A stretch of DNA of 64,000 nucleotides, from positions 186,001 through 250,000 of the forward strand of contig CM119269.1 in the NCBI GenBank assembly GCA_051294375.1, given 5' to 3'. A program made the position numbers and the translations under genes. This DNA is from Paraspadella gotoi. Taxonomy: Eukaryota; Chaetognatha. Under the pieces are notes generated by a model. It ran no database searches. It saw only the letters and a list, made by a program, of their open reading frames with translations, and was not told where the DNA came from. Every line of letters begins with the position of its first letter. The first letter of the stretch is position 1. This document shows positions 1 to 11,359 of this stretch, piece after piece.

Positions 1-540
1 TAATGAGCTCTGCTGAATAGGTACTTTCTTCACCCTCTTTTAGTCGGCCTTTCTCTCAACGATACCCCTATCATAATGGAATTGTTTTCTTTTTTATCTT
101 AATTTTGCTTTTTCAGATATTTTTTCCCTTCTTCCATCTTTTCTGCTTCTTCATTTTTTCATTTTGTCACTTCTTCTTCTTTCTCTTCTTCTGTGGGATC
201 ACAGGCGCTAAGGTGTGGCTGAAGCATGACTATTCCGTAAGCTTTCTGTAACCTTCCCTTTAGTAGATGCGCTCATTGGTGTGAACGTTTGTGTCCTAGG
301 TGCTTTGGACATGGCCATAGGCCTTGAAGTGGGGTTGCCACGTCGCCGCCAAGGCGGGCTTAGCGGCCGTCACTCCACGCTGCGCAGGGAGGTACGCTCG
401 GGTTGTGGAAGGCTTGAGCCCGGTACCGCTTAGTGGTCATCGAAGCAGTGTCGAGCTTTAACTCAATGAGGGCCCTGGGTCAGACTGAGAAGGTGTGCAT
501 GCTTAGGTAGGCGGGGTGATCGCCTTAGGCATGCCCGGAC
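1..540. repeat. Truncated copy of the SINE fold-back element
   Basis: The first ~60 bases match the inner end of the left arm of the complete fold-back at 8,975-9,607. Bases 61-205 are the pyrimidine-rich spacer, and about 210-540 are the right arm. Relative to that copy this one carries many scattered one-base insertions, the pattern of poorly polished long-read sequence rather than of evolution. No gene is seen. Confidence 0.7.
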
Positions 541-1504
541 CTTCGACACTTCTTCCAGATCCTTTTCCTTCTTGTTCCTTTTCTCTCTTGCCTTTCCATC
601 TTTTCCCTCCTCTCTCACTCTTCTCTGCTATTCTTTTTCTCACTCTGCGTCAGATTCATCATTTCTTTTCTTTTTATCGTTCGCGGTTTGCGCTCATCTA
701 CTTATCTCTCTCTCGCTCTCTTCTCTCTCATCTTGCTCTCTCTCTCCTACCTCCATCTCTATCCACTCGCACTTGTGCGTGCTCTCGTAAACTTTTTATT
801 TCTTTCCCTGCTTGTTGTGTCAAATTTTGTGTTTTTTCTTTTTTAGATCTAAAAAAGTGTTATTTTATCCTGTTTTTTTCTGTCAAGTGTTTTGCTCCCC
901 AAAATTGTTGTCATTCGAGTGTTGATGTACCTGTCTGTGATATAAGGTAAGTAATCCGAAGGAGAGAGAGAAAAGAGGAATGAGAAAGAGGAATATGAGA
1001 GACGCAGACAACAACAACTACACTAATGTCTACGGTCTTGCCCGGGGACTATGAAAAGAAGCATAAATATGTTGTAATTAAGCCGAGATTAAAATCTGGC
1101 CGGGAGAATAAGAGGTAGGAATGGAGAATGCAATGCGCTATAGTAAAAGGGGAGAAGGGAGAAGTTTGATATAGGAGAAATCGCGTTTATGCGGTAGGCA
1201 ATGAAAGACGAGATTCAAGTAGGCTTGAGCCCAAGTAAATGGTTGAATGTCTCCCGAGGTGTTAAAAGTCAATCCGTTTCGTTAGATTGTAGTAAATGTT
1301 TCATGACATTGATTACTATTGGTGCGGCATATTTTTCGTGTATTATGATCCGGGTTATACTAAAAATACGTAATTGGATAAAGGTTATAAGATTGAAGAT
1401 TAATAATAACGTGGGAAACCATGAAAGAACTCAGATGTTTTGATAATTCGGTTACACAGAATTTAATGTAAAGATTAATGAATGAATGGTCAATGATTGA
1501 AATT
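541..1504. other. Non-coding stretch, duplicated at 9,608-10,377
   Basis: A CT-rich tract (about 560-780) is followed by AT-rich DNA with a purine-rich segment near 960-1,000. It aligns along its length with 9,608-10,377 but with extra bases. The open frames here are Ser/Leu/Phe read-through of the CT tract and are not conserved in frame in the other copy. I see no exon. Confidence 0.6.
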
Positions 1505-2383
1505 GCAGTGATGCGAGATTGCTTATCGAACAGAGTTCCAACTCCTAGTAATGTTCATGTTTGGTCGTCGTGCGGTCTGCTCCCCAAATCTTGTAGGGTA
1601 ATCAAATTTTTATTCAATATCAAGCGATCGAATTGTGAAATAAATGATATACAATAAATGAAATGTCGCCGCATCCAGTTCCGTTGTGTGACATGGCCCG
1701 TCCGTCCATTATGCCGTTCGTCCATGCGTCCATGACAGTAGACGTCAACTTTAAATTTGTCACGTAGCTTAATCAATTAAATGACTCCAATGTGAACTGT
1801 GTAGATTGGATGGATGTTGGATTGGAATTTAATGATATGCGTTGCTTATTGCGTGAGCCTACGGGCTGGATATAGAAGTTGAGTGGGAGAATTGAGTTTG
1901 CAGTGGAAAATGAGACCTAAGATCGTAGATGGTTGACTTGTAAATTTTTATTATTTAGGTGCTTACTCATATAATGTTATAAATTAATTAATTAAATTTA
2001 AATATTGAAGTTGAAAAAATTATTGAGAGTCAGACAGAGAAGTGATATTGTGAATTAACAATTATATAAAGATTAGTGGCAAGTTGAAAAAATAATGCCA
2101 GGTTGGAAATAATTCAAGTGAAAAATGATGCAGAGATTGAAGAATTTGATGCCAAGTTGTACACACATGGTAGGGGCAGCCTATGTTAAAAAAAAAAGCT
2201 AAATTAAAAAATGGTGCAATTAGTTGAATAAAGTAATTATAATTTTAAAAATGATGCAATCTTTGGGAAAAAGTGAATGGCATCTTTAAAAAGAATATAT
2301 AGATGATGTTAAATGAAAAACTATTTAGTACTTTATTTTATAATTTAATTTCATGTAATAAATGTAATATGGCGTCAGTGCCA
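1505..2383. mobile_element. HINE-like element, family 1, degraded copy cut by a gap
   Basis: Aligned to 10,378-11,228: decayed terminal stem-loop near 1,515-1,550, a CGTCC-rich tract near 1,690-1,740, TTAATTAA-rich DNA, then a GTTGAAAAAATGATG-type tandem repeat. It runs into an N gap at 2,384, so the other terminus is missing. Confidence 0.5.
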
Positions 2384-2408
2384 NNNNNNNNNNNNNNNNN
2401 NNNNNNNN

Positions 2409-2502
2409 GCTTTTATGGGTCAAATGCAAATGAATCTTTTGATGATGATGTCAGAAATCGTAGTCTCTCTCTCTCTTTCTCACTCTCTCTCTCTCTCTCT
2501 CT
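2409..2502. repeat. Duplicated segment ending in (CT)n
   Basis: A short segment with GATGATGATGTCAGAAATCG and then CT repeats that matches 16,430-16,510, 20,950-21,020 and 27,450-27,540. It lies between two N gaps, so its linkage to both sides is uncertain. Confidence 0.6.
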
Positions 2503-2784
2503 NNNNNNNNNNNNNNNNNNNNNNNNNNNNNNNNNNNNNNNNNNNNNNNNNNNNNNNNNNNNNNNNNNNNNNNNNNNNNNNNNNNNNNNNNNNNNNNNNN
2601 NNNNNNNNNNNNNNNNNNNNNNNNNNNNNNNNNNNNNNNNNNNNNNNNNNNNNNNNNNNNNNNNNNNNNNNNNNNNNNNNNNNNNNNNNNNNNNNNNNNN
2701 NNNNNNNNNNNNNNNNNNNNNNNNNNNNNNNNNNNNNNNNNNNNNNNNNNNNNNNNNNNNNNNNNNNNNNNNNNNNNNNNNNNN
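2503..2784. other. Assembly gap (282 N)
   Basis: Undetermined bases beginning inside a CT microsatellite. By comparison with 21,020-21,370 the missing piece should be non-coding duplicate DNA. Confidence 0.99.
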
Positions 2785-2890
2785 ATTTTCATCTGCAATT
2801 TAGTTTTCTTTTCTTATTTTATTTTACTTTTTCAAAATTGTACGTTAAGATACGCCCAGAAAACAAACCCGATGACAAACTCAGTGAAAA
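2785..2890. other. Small inverted segment
   Basis: These ~105 bases are the reverse complement of about 21,372-21,475, while the sequence from about 2,891 on matches 21,476 onward in the same orientation. So a ~105-bp block is inverted in place, next to an N gap. It may be a real microinversion or a gap-filling error. Confidence 0.6.
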
Positions 2891-3004
2891 TGAAAAAATA
2901 ACAAACTGGGACAAAAATATATTTAACACATCATAAGAAAAATTTCAAAGCCAGACAGCAAGTACGAAAAAGAGACAGAGAACAAAGTGGGAAAAAAGGG
3001 AGAG

Positions 3005-3735
3005 AATATGAATATGAATATGAAATAGACTAAACTGGGGCGCAATTTGCTGTGGCCCATGAGGTCATTTCGTTTACGAAAACTAAGTTAATGGTAAAAA
3101 TTCATTTTTAAAACTCATTTAAAATTAATTTTTAAAACGTGAAAATCCAAAATTTAAGAACTATGTACAGACTTTCAAATTGTTAGTACGTGATACTAAA
3201 ACCAGAAAAAGGAAAAAATTAATCAAAAATTACTAAAAAGATTGAAAGAGCTACAAACTGTAAAAAACGTTATGACGTAATTATGAAACCAGTTTAAGAA
3301 TAGAAATTGAATCAATTCAATTAACAAGTAATATTGGATGAAAAAAAAAACAAAAAAAAACTTTAAGACTCGCAATGACAGTCAAATCCAAAGAATGTGC
3401 TAAGGCAGATGTTGTCCGACTTCAGTTTCTCATAGCAGAGTTTCATTGGTGATATGTGTGTGTTCCATTTGTCGTTCTCTATGTTGTGTACTGTCCTTTC
3501 AAACATTTCATTTCCTTTGGTCACTTCAATTATTCTCTTCATTGCTCTTTTCTCAATCTGTTCTTTCATTTCTGTTGTACCTGCTGCATCATACACAATT
3601 TTTGAAGAGGTATGCATAGGCAGTTTTAAAAAGGTTTTTAGGGCTCTTATATTTAGTTTTTCCAATTTTTCTCATTAATACTTGTTTGTTGTAATCCATA
3701 CCAGACTGGAATAGTTTAAGACAGACACGACCAGA
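3005..3735 (-). mobile_element. 5'-truncated LINE insertion (non-LTR retrotransposon 3' end)
   Basis: On the minus strand this begins inside the C-terminal part of a LINE ORF2 and ends in a short GAATAT-type repeat tail at about 3,005-3,025. The equivalent insertion is at 21,595-22,315. The other two copies of the locus (17,150 and 28,140) lack the whole ~720-bp block, which is how I set its limits. Target-site duplications cannot be read because both flanks are GA repeats. Confidence 0.6.
3363..3715 (-). pseudogene. LINE ORF2 C-terminal fragment (post-RT region)
   Basis: The minus-strand translation, with at least one frameshift near 3,660-3,700, contains the string typical of the region after the reverse transcriptase domain in LINE ORF2 proteins: a 'NIRALKTFLKLP' block, then 'VYDAAGTTEMKEQIEKRAMK', corresponding to the family pattern of ...RALR.ilGlP.(s/t)tp...ly.eaGi.plk.ri..r.l.... 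Reverse transcriptase and endonuclease catalytic motifs are absent, so the copy is dead. The clade cannot be assigned from this piece. A second copy is at 21,950-22,290. Confidence 0.65.
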
Positions 3736-4482
3736 GAGAGAGAGTGACCGAAATAGGAGGCATGAAAACACTCTCCATAAATGGTTTGGATTTCTAATCC
3801 TTAGAGAACGAAACGGACGACGATGGAAAGAGAGAGAGAGAGTCTCTTATATTTTATAGTATAGTAATTTTCAATTTGTCTCACAGAAAACTAAAAATGA
3901 ATTTAACTTGGCCTAATTGAGGATAAAAGAGAGAAAGAGAATAATCGTAAAATAGGTAGGGATTTTTGAGCTACGTAACAAAAGTTGGTAAGTTTTTGAG
4001 TTACGTAACAAAAGTTGGTGGGTTCACGGCCAACGAAGTTGAAATTAGGCACGAAAACGTGGTAAGGCGAGTTGGCAGGAGAGAAGTCAGTCTGGCCTTG
4101 TCCTTAAACTTGGTGCGTAACGTTGGCCGGGAATTCGTCTACACCAATATTATGAATCTCTTAATCTTAAATCAACTAATTAAAAAAGAAACCAAAAAAC
4201 CAGTTTTATATTATGGTAATTAAAAAATTTAGAATTTGGTTATGCAACAAAAAATTAACAAGGTCATGACAAGATTTAAAAATGGGATTCTTTTCATAAG
4301 TTCAAATAGAGATAGAGATAAGATATTTCAATGTAAAATTTTGCTCAAATTATTATATTTTAATATGTAACTTTTTTTTGGTTCTATTGCAGCGTCTGAC
4401 GCCGAGAAATATGTCGCCCTGTCCTTCTTTAATTCTTATTACATTGATATTGATATCCATCCTCTCCTAGAGTGTCCATTGA
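3736..4482. other. AT-rich stretch without a recognisable gene
   Basis: Contains short GA runs (3,733-3,842) and a ~30-bp tandem pair at 3,966-4,015 (GTTACGTAACAAAAGTTGG). Matches 22,310-23,075 with indels. No splice-bounded coding segment was found. Confidence 0.5.
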
Positions 4483-4556
4483 TTTAACCCGGCCGGTTAG
4501 AACTGGCACCATCGTTAAAAGAGAAGGTTAGTCCACGTGCGCTATTACGTATCCAC
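4483..4556 (-). repeat. tRNA-Lys-like sequence (degenerate)
   Basis: Read on the minus strand there is an A-box-like start, a central CTCTTTTAA resembling a Lys(UUU) anticodon loop, and a B-box-like GTTCTAAC. The acceptor stem does not pair. The better-preserved copy is at 23,075-23,150. It is a tRNA pseudogene or a tRNA-derived SINE head rather than a working tRNA. Confidence 0.35.
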
Positions 4557-5248
4557 GATGTGTACAAAAACTACACGATTTCAATTTCATTTTAAATTAT
4601 ATTTCTCCTTCTTTCATAGTTCTCATTACTTACTATTTCTTTGTCATTTCTATTTCTCTCTCCTCTTAATATATATTTGTCTTTCCTTTTCCTTTATGTG
4701 TCGCGGCTAACGATTCACTTTATTTTCTTCCTCAACCATAAACAAAAACAATCCTTCTCTCTTATTTTTCTTTTCAAAAACGAAGGGGAGAAGCACTCTT
4801 TGTATCAAGATTACCTCATAAAATCTGATGTTTTTGCTTGTTTCTCTGATGCTGCTTGCTTCTTTTACAATTCGCATTACAACATTATGAGATCATTTAA
4901 TGATTTTAATCTTCATGCCGCGCTGTCATTCTTTCCACACCTTACCTTCCATTCTCTCTCCTCACCATTCTTTACCTGAGATGAACTTACTTATCCGCAC
5001 CCAAGTTCGTTTCTCCTAACGACTCAATTGCCCCGCGCCGCCGCCGCCACCGCCGCGCCGCCGCGAGCCGCCTTTGTTTCCATCCTTTGTTTTTTTGTTT
5101 TTCTATCGTAAACAAAACAATTGTAGGCGAATTACATCTCTGTGTTTCGTGTTTGTTTTTGTTACTCGGTTTATGTTTTAGAAAATTTTCTCCCTTTACG
5201 ACTTCGGAGTCCGACTTGAATCTCGTAAAAAAAGGGGAGGGAAAAGTG

Positions 5249-5250
<2 letters not shown>
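4557..5250. other. Non-coding stretch with a CCG-rich island
   Basis: CT-rich and AT-rich sequence. Bases 5,033-5,075 are almost pure CCG/CGC triplets, matched in shorter form at 23,635-23,665. Nothing coding is recognised. Confidence 0.5.
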
Positions 5251-5298
<48 letters not shown>

Positions 5299-5335
5299 CG
5301 AGAGCCATGAGAGACGAGAGAGAAGGAGAGATAAT
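5251..5335. repeat. (GA)n microsatellite
   Basis: Interrupted GAGAGA runs. The matching block in the other copy is at 23,860-23,935. The Arg/Glu open frame over it is an artefact. Confidence 0.9.
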
Positions 5336-7320
5336 GAATGGCCTCTGGCTTATCAATCCTTCGCATCAGATAAAAAACTAGTTTTTTCCAGGCTTATTGT
5401 TCAGTTACTATTAAACAAATAAATTTAAATGCCCCATAATATAAATTATGGCCAAATACGGATTTTAGTTAAAACCATCTCCAGCTATTTAATCATATAA
5501 TAGTAACATTTTTGCAACTTTTAGGAAAAAAAAATCATGTCCATTTTTGTCCATTTTCACTTTCGTTCTTCAAAATTTGAAAATGCCAAAGGAAAGTGAG
5601 AAAATTGTTTTTTATTTTGGAATTCCTTTCTTCCTTTTTATCTTCTTCACCCTGAGGTAAAAATTATTTCTTATATCATTCATAGTTCACCTTATGAATT
5701 AATTTTAAAGTTTGACAAGTCAAAAAGTCGCAGTTTTAGTTTTATTTATATTTATTAAACAAAAATAGTTTAAATTGGCTTAAAACTAACAGCAAATATA
5801 GCCCACAGAATAAGGGCTTTTTAACACCTACAAATTATCAAAAAAAACTCATTTCGTTTAGCCATAGATAATTTTAAAGACGGAAAATTAATTTGTGACT
5901 TTTTGTGGACTTGCATGTTATTTTAATAAAGATAAGATTTTAAATTTATTTTATAGTTAACAGTTGAGGAACATACTGACGTTTAATATAAAACAAAAAA
6001 AAAACCGCATCGTTTAAACCCATGGAAAAGCTCAGGACTTGTTTTTTTCAGAATCGACATTATTTTGACGAAAATATTTTCCGCAAATTCTGTCGATTTA
6101 CTAAATTTGCCAGGCAACCAAAATTGCAAAAGAAAAATCATGCAGCATACCGTAAATTTCTTTTCTATAATGATATTAAGAATTTCTTTGATTTGGCTCA
6201 ATGTAAATGCAGAAAAAGTAGTGGGGATGGGAACAGGAAAGGAGAACAAGAAAAGAGAAGGGTGAGAATTGCAGAGAGAAAGGGGGAAAAGCATAAAAAG
6301 AAGGCAAAGGAGAAAAAAAAATAAGGAGATAAAGAAAGAAAGGCGGAAAAAGAAAGGGGAAAAATGAAAAATAAAAAAAAGGGGAAAAGAGGGAAAAGAA
6401 GAGAAGGAGATGAAGGCGTTATTAAAAAAGGGATAAGGAAAGTCAAAATCAGTGTCAGAGATAAGGTAGGGTCATAGAAACGGTAAGTTACGGCTGTGAA
6501 AAAAAGTAGGGGAGGAAAGAGGAAGGATAAAAATAGAAACACAAGAGGAGGAAAAGAGATAAGAAAGAATCAGGGAACAGTATGGAAAGGAAAAAAAAAT
6601 GTATTTCAGATTATGTGGCATCTTGTCTCTGAAAAGTTTTTGTGTAAATTAAAAAGCCACAAAAAATTTAAAAAAGAGGAATTGATCTTTTAAAAGGTTG
6701 TTAGCTACCATAAAATTCATTCATTACTTTCATCTCAAAATTAGGTTGTTAATGAGATTAGATTGATAATCTCCGAAGAAATCATGTCTTACCGTTATTT
6801 TTAACTCATTTAGAAATTTAACTGAACAGTACTAGGTAATTAAGAATTGAGATAACCATCAGCAAAACCGTGTTTTTTAAATAAAGAAAAACTTCATTAC
6901 TATCAACTGAAGATTCAAAAAGAGATGGTAATGTATTTAAGTTCAGAAATCGTTATCTAAAGGACGTCGATCGTACGTGGAGCCAATGGCGAATAACAAT
7001 GGAGGCGGAATTTTTTTAAGAATATGAAAATTCTTCTTTCCCCGAAATTTTGATTTTTTTTTTCTTGGAAATCGAATTTTTTTTCGAATTGAAAAATAAA
7101 AAAATATTTATGCATTTGGTTTAGACTAAACAATGAAATGAAAAATGTTTAAGAATGAAGAAGCGAAAACAATATGAGAAGAAATATGAAAGAGAGAAGA
7201 AGAGATAAGAGGGAGAAAGAGAGAAAGAGAAGAAGAGATAGGAGGAGGAAAGAGAGAAAGAGAAGAAAGAGTGAAAGAAAATATAGACTAAAAGAAATAA
7301 AAGCGAGAAGGGAATTGCTA
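5336..7320. other. AT-rich, then A/G-rich, gene-free stretch
   Basis: Bases 5,400-6,190 are AT-rich. Bases 6,190-6,600 are strongly purine-rich (GGAAAAGA-type). Bases 6,650-7,150 are AT-rich. Bases 7,160-7,300 are AGAGAAAGAG-type. Only the 7,000-7,320 part is matched at 23,940-24,280. Lys/Arg/Glu and Phe/Leu open frames reflect base composition. I see no exon. Confidence 0.55.
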
Positions 7321-7400
7321 GAATTTCACCCCGCCCATAAGAATGTCCTTTTCAGTCGTGACCAGGTGGCTCATCAATTAATGACCATCAGGTATGGGGA
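7321..7400 (+). repeat. tRNA-derived SINE fragment
   Basis: Matches the start of the fold-back arm at 8,990-9,070: CACCCCGCCCATAAG, then GTGACCAGGTGGCTCAT, an A-box-like tRNA segment. Copies at 24,265-24,340, 31,030-31,113 and 40,437-40,518 (the last two reversed) show it is dispersed. Confidence 0.55.
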
Positions 7401-7932
7401 ATGATACCCAATGGGCCTACCCTTCCTGCATACCTATATGGAATTAGCCCGAGCCCGAGCCAGCGGCACAGATCCCACAGGGAATAGACAAGACCTTCAG
7501 AGATAAAACGTAATTATCACTCACAATTGAAATTATTTTAAACGATTTCATCTCAAAAATAAAAGAAGATAAACTAAAACGAAAAAAAAAAGAGAAATTT
7601 TAAAGGTCAAAATCAAAATCACAATCAAAATCATTTTCAGAGAGAAAAACGACAATAACAAAAAGAGAAAAGACAATAGTAAAAATAACAATAAGAGTCG
7701 AAACGAATCTAGTGGTCAGTTAACTATTTGACCTTAAGTCGTAGGTCACGATTTAGGTAAGTTTAAAAGTCGTTAAGGTTGTTGTTGTTGTCGTTGTTGT
7801 TGTCGTTGTTGTTGTCACCAAAGGTTTAAGTTTTACACGAAAGTCAAGGATTTCAATAAAACTGAATTCCAGATTTTTTCTCGAGATAAAAAAAACAGAA
7901 TTTCAATTTGATTCTTCCTTTATTTTCTATTA
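7401..7932. other. Gene-free stretch
   Basis: Mixed AT-rich sequence with a GTTGTTGTC repeat at about 7,778-7,816. No coding or RNA gene signal is visible. Confidence 0.5.
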
Positions 7933-7933
7933 C

Positions 7934-7998
<65 letters not shown>
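7933..7998. repeat. (CT)n microsatellite
   Basis: Almost uninterrupted CT dinucleotides. Confidence 0.95.
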
Positions 7999-8000
<2 letters not shown>

Positions 8001-8247
8001 CAATATTCTTTTTAAATCCATGAAATTGTTTTCTTTGATGAAAAGAAAACCGAATTCATAAATGCTTGGTTGAGATTTTGCTTGACATTTGACGCTTGTT
8101 ACATTAAAATTTATGAATGCCACATTTATAGGTAAAAACATATACCGATTTATTAAACTTAGAAACTATTACAAGTCCATATTATTACTTTATTACAACT
8201 ATTAAAAATATAATCTATTACAATGCAACATAACGAGTTGTGACGTA

Positions 8248-8440
8248 AAAAAAGAGAAATAGAGAAAAAAAGAAAAAAAGAAAAAAAGAAAAAAGGAAAA
8301 AAGGAAAAAAGAAAAAAAGAAAAAAAGAAAAAAAGGAAAAAAGGAAAAAAGGAAAACAGGAAAACAGGAAAACAGGAAAAAAGGAAAACAGGAAAAAAGG
8401 AAAAAAGGAAAAAAGAAAAAAAAGGAAAAGTAGGAAAAAC
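8248..8440. repeat. A-rich hexamer repeat (GAAAAA/GGAAAA)n
   Basis: Tandem GAAAAA and GGAAAA hexamers with occasional C. The Phe/Ser open frame on the opposite strand comes only from this repeat. Confidence 0.9.
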
Positions 8441-8504
8441 TCTTCTCAAAGTTTCGTCTAATCTAATTAAGGCCCCGCAGGCGAAATCGTTCTCGTCAAC
8501 GTTG

Positions 8505-8745
8505 GCATCGGAACTGGGCTAGCACTGCACCGGCACTGCACCGACACTGCATCGGCACCGCATCGCACTTTACCGGCCAATGAATCGACACTGCACCGGC
8601 AATTTATTGGCACTACAGTGGGATCTCATCCTCACTGAACTGACGTTTTGTTTGTACTGCACCGACAATGCACCGGAATTCCTCCGGCAATGCACCGGCA
8701 CTGCACCCGCAAAGCTCCGGCACTGCACCGGCATTTCATCGGCTC
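8505..8745. repeat. Degenerate minisatellite, unit close to GGCACTGCACC
   Basis: About 20 irregular 10-13-bp units of the type CGGCACTGCACC fill this GC-rich island inside AT-rich DNA. All frames are partly open because of the repetition, and no frame looks selected. Confidence 0.75.
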
Positions 8746-8798
8746 GAAACGGAAGCTTCCTCCGTCGAGAGGAACTCGTGAGTCCCATCACATTTTCA

Positions 8799-8866
<68 letters not shown>
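8799..8866. repeat. (GA)n microsatellite
   Basis: Nearly pure GA dinucleotides. Confidence 0.95.
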
Positions 8867-8869
<3 letters not shown>

Positions 8870-8974
8870 CTCCAGAGTCCAGATCTCCTGCAATTAAATA
8901 TTTAATATAATGTAATATCTGTAGTAGGGCATTGCATAAGTTCATATCTGTAGTCATATCTGTAGTCATATCTG

Positions 8975-9607
8975 TAGTCGGGCATTGCATAAGTTCACCC
9001 CGCCTATAAGCATGACACCTTCCGTCGTGACACGGTGGTTCATTGAGTAAAGGCATCAGTTCATGACCACTAGGTACCGGATTCAATCCGTAAGCCGCCT
9101 TGGGGTTGTGGAAAACCCTCAAGCCAGATTCCAAGACCAGGACCCGTTCCATGGCTGCTAGAGGGGCTTTAAGAGCCTGCTGATAGTACTCTTCACCCCC
9201 TCTTAGCGCCTTTTCCACATACCCATCATAAATTTTTTCTTTTTACTTTATTTTCTTTTTCTATTTTTCCCCTTCCACTTTTCTCTTCTTCTTTTTCTTT
9301 TTCTTCTTCTTCTTTCTCTTCTTCTGTGGATAAGGCGCTAAGTGGGCTGAAGATGACTATCCGTAACTTCTATAACCCCCTTTAGTAGGCATGGAACGGG
9401 TCCTGGGCTTGGAACCAGGCTTGAGGGGTTGCCACGCCCCCAAGGCGGCTTACGGCCGTCCTCACGCTTCCCGCAGGGTAGGTACCGGGTTGGGACTGAG
9501 CCCGGTACCTAGTGGTCATGAGCAGATGGCTTTACTCAATGAGCCACTGGGTCAGGACTGAAGGTGTCATGCTTAGAGGCGGGGTGATCCTAGGCAATGC
9601 CCGACTA
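8975..9607. mobile_element. Fold-back element made of two head-to-head SINE copies
   Basis: Bases 8,975-9,219 are repeated in reverse complement at about 9,328-9,607, separated by a ~105-base pyrimidine-rich spacer. Both ends read TAGTCGGGCATTGC. Each arm holds a tRNA-like core: GTGGYTCATTGAGTAAAG as A-box region and CCGGRTTCARTCC-like B box. The right arm has ~35 extra bases, and the arms otherwise differ by scattered substitutions. Transcription across it would give a long stem. Only fragments of the same SINE occur elsewhere in the window, which supports the family call. Confidence 0.7.
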
Positions 9608-9719
9608 CACTTCTTCCACTTTTCTCTTTTTCTTTTCTCCCTTCCTTCACTTTTCCTCCTCTCTCCCTTCCTCCTTCTCTTTTCTCACTCTCTCATTTTC
9701 TTTCTTTTTATCTCGCGTT

Positions 9720-9775
<56 letters not shown>

Positions 9776-10377
9776 TCCACTCGCACTTGTCGCTCTCTAT
9801 TTATTTTTCTTTTCTCTTTTGTGTCAAATTTTTGTTTTCTTTTTTTAATCTAAAAGTTTATTTTTTGTTTTTTTCTTCAATGTTTTTGCTCCAAAATTGT
9901 TTCATTCGAGTTGATGTATGTCTGTATAAAGTATACCAAGAGAGAGAGAAAGAGAGAGAAAGAGAAAGAGAGACCGACAACAACAACTACACTAATCTAG
10001 GCTTGGGACTGAAAAGACGCATAAATTGTTGTATTAAGCGAATTAAATCTGCGGAAAAAAGTAGGAATGAATCATTGGTATAAAAAAAGGGGAGAAGGGA
10101 GAAGTTGAATAGAGAATCGCGTTTGCGGTAAATGAGACGAGATTCAAGTAGCTTGAGCCAAGTAATGTTAATCTCCGAGGTTTAAAGTCAATCCGTTTCG
10201 TTGAGAGTAATGTTCATCATTGATACATGCGCATATTTTTCGTATTATGAACCGGTTATACTAAAAACGTAATTGGAAAAGGTTATAATTAAGATTAAAA
10301 ACTAACTGGAAACCTTAAAAACTAGTTTTGAATTCGGTTACACAATTAAAGATTAAGAAAAGGTCAAGATTAAATTC
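9608..10377. other. Non-coding stretch duplicated at 541-1,504
   Basis: CT-rich (9,620-9,780, with a nearly pure (CT)n at 9,722-9,775), then AT-rich with GA-rich 9,940-9,972. This copy has fewer stray bases than the first. No exon is seen. Confidence 0.6.
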
Positions 10378-11359
10378 GGATCGGATTTGCTTATCAACAG
10401 ATTCCAACTCTATAATTCATTTTGTCGGTCCGTCGGTCTCTCCCCAAATCTTGTAGGTAAATCATTTTTATCATATCAACATCGAATTGTGATAAATTAT
10501 ACAAAAATGATGTCCGCCCGTCCGTTTGTACATCCGTCCGTCCATCCGTTCGTCCATACGTCCATCCATACGTCCCTTTATTTGTCCTACTTATCAATAA
10601 AACTCCAATTACTTGTGATTGGATGGTTGGATTGGAATTAAATTATGCGTGTGTAATTGAGCTAGATATAAAGTTGAGTGGAAATGAGTTTGCATGGAAA
10701 AAACCTAAATCAAGTTGACTTGAATTTTTATTATTTATGCTTACTCATAAATGTTTTAATTAATTAATTAAAATTAAAATAATTGAAGTTGAAAAAATTA
10801 TGAGAGTTAAAAAAATGATGTGAATTAAAATTAAAAAATTATGCAAGTTGAAAAAATATTGCCAGTTGGAAAATAATGCAAAGTGAAAAAAAGATGCAAG
10901 TTGAAAAAATGATGCAAGTTAAAAAATGGAGCAAGTTAAAAAAAAAGCAAATTNNNNNNNNNNGCAAGTTGAAAAAATAATGCCAGTTGGAAAATAATTC
11001 AAAGTGAAAAAATGATGCAAGTTGAAAAATTGATGCAAGTTAAAAAATGGAGCTAGTTAAAAAAAAAAGCAAATTAAAAAATGGTGCAAGTTGAATAAAT
11101 AATTAAATTTTAAAAATGATGCAACTTGAAAAATGATGCACTTTAAAAAAGAATAATAATAGTTAAAAAAACTATTTATACTTTATTTATAATTATTTCA
11201 TGTAATAACATGTATTGGCGCAGCCACTGGTTTGGTATGGTATGATCTGTTATGATCATTTAGGATCACAAATTGAAAGAATTATCGTGATTTATCATCT
11301 AATTAGCTGATTATTTCTTAATTATCGTAGGCAGATTCGACATTGTTTGCTCAAACTTG
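10378..11359. mobile_element. HINE-like element, family 1, older copy
   Basis: The left end has a decayed stem-loop (TTTGCTTATCAACAGATTC) followed by CCAACTCTATAATTCA and a GTCCGTCC-rich tract (10,500-10,575). The right end reads GCAGATTCGACATTGTTTGC and then TCAAACTTG, the family's conserved terminus. The interior has TTAATTAA runs and a ~19-bp GCAAGTTGAAAAAATGAT tandem repeat (10,790-11,160) with a 10-N gap at 10,954. It encodes nothing, as expected for a non-autonomous element. Confidence 0.6.

Noticed and set aside
4483-4556. Functional tRNA-Lys gene
   Set aside because: The acceptor and anticodon stems do not pair in this copy or at 23,075-23,150; only A/B-box-like motifs remain.
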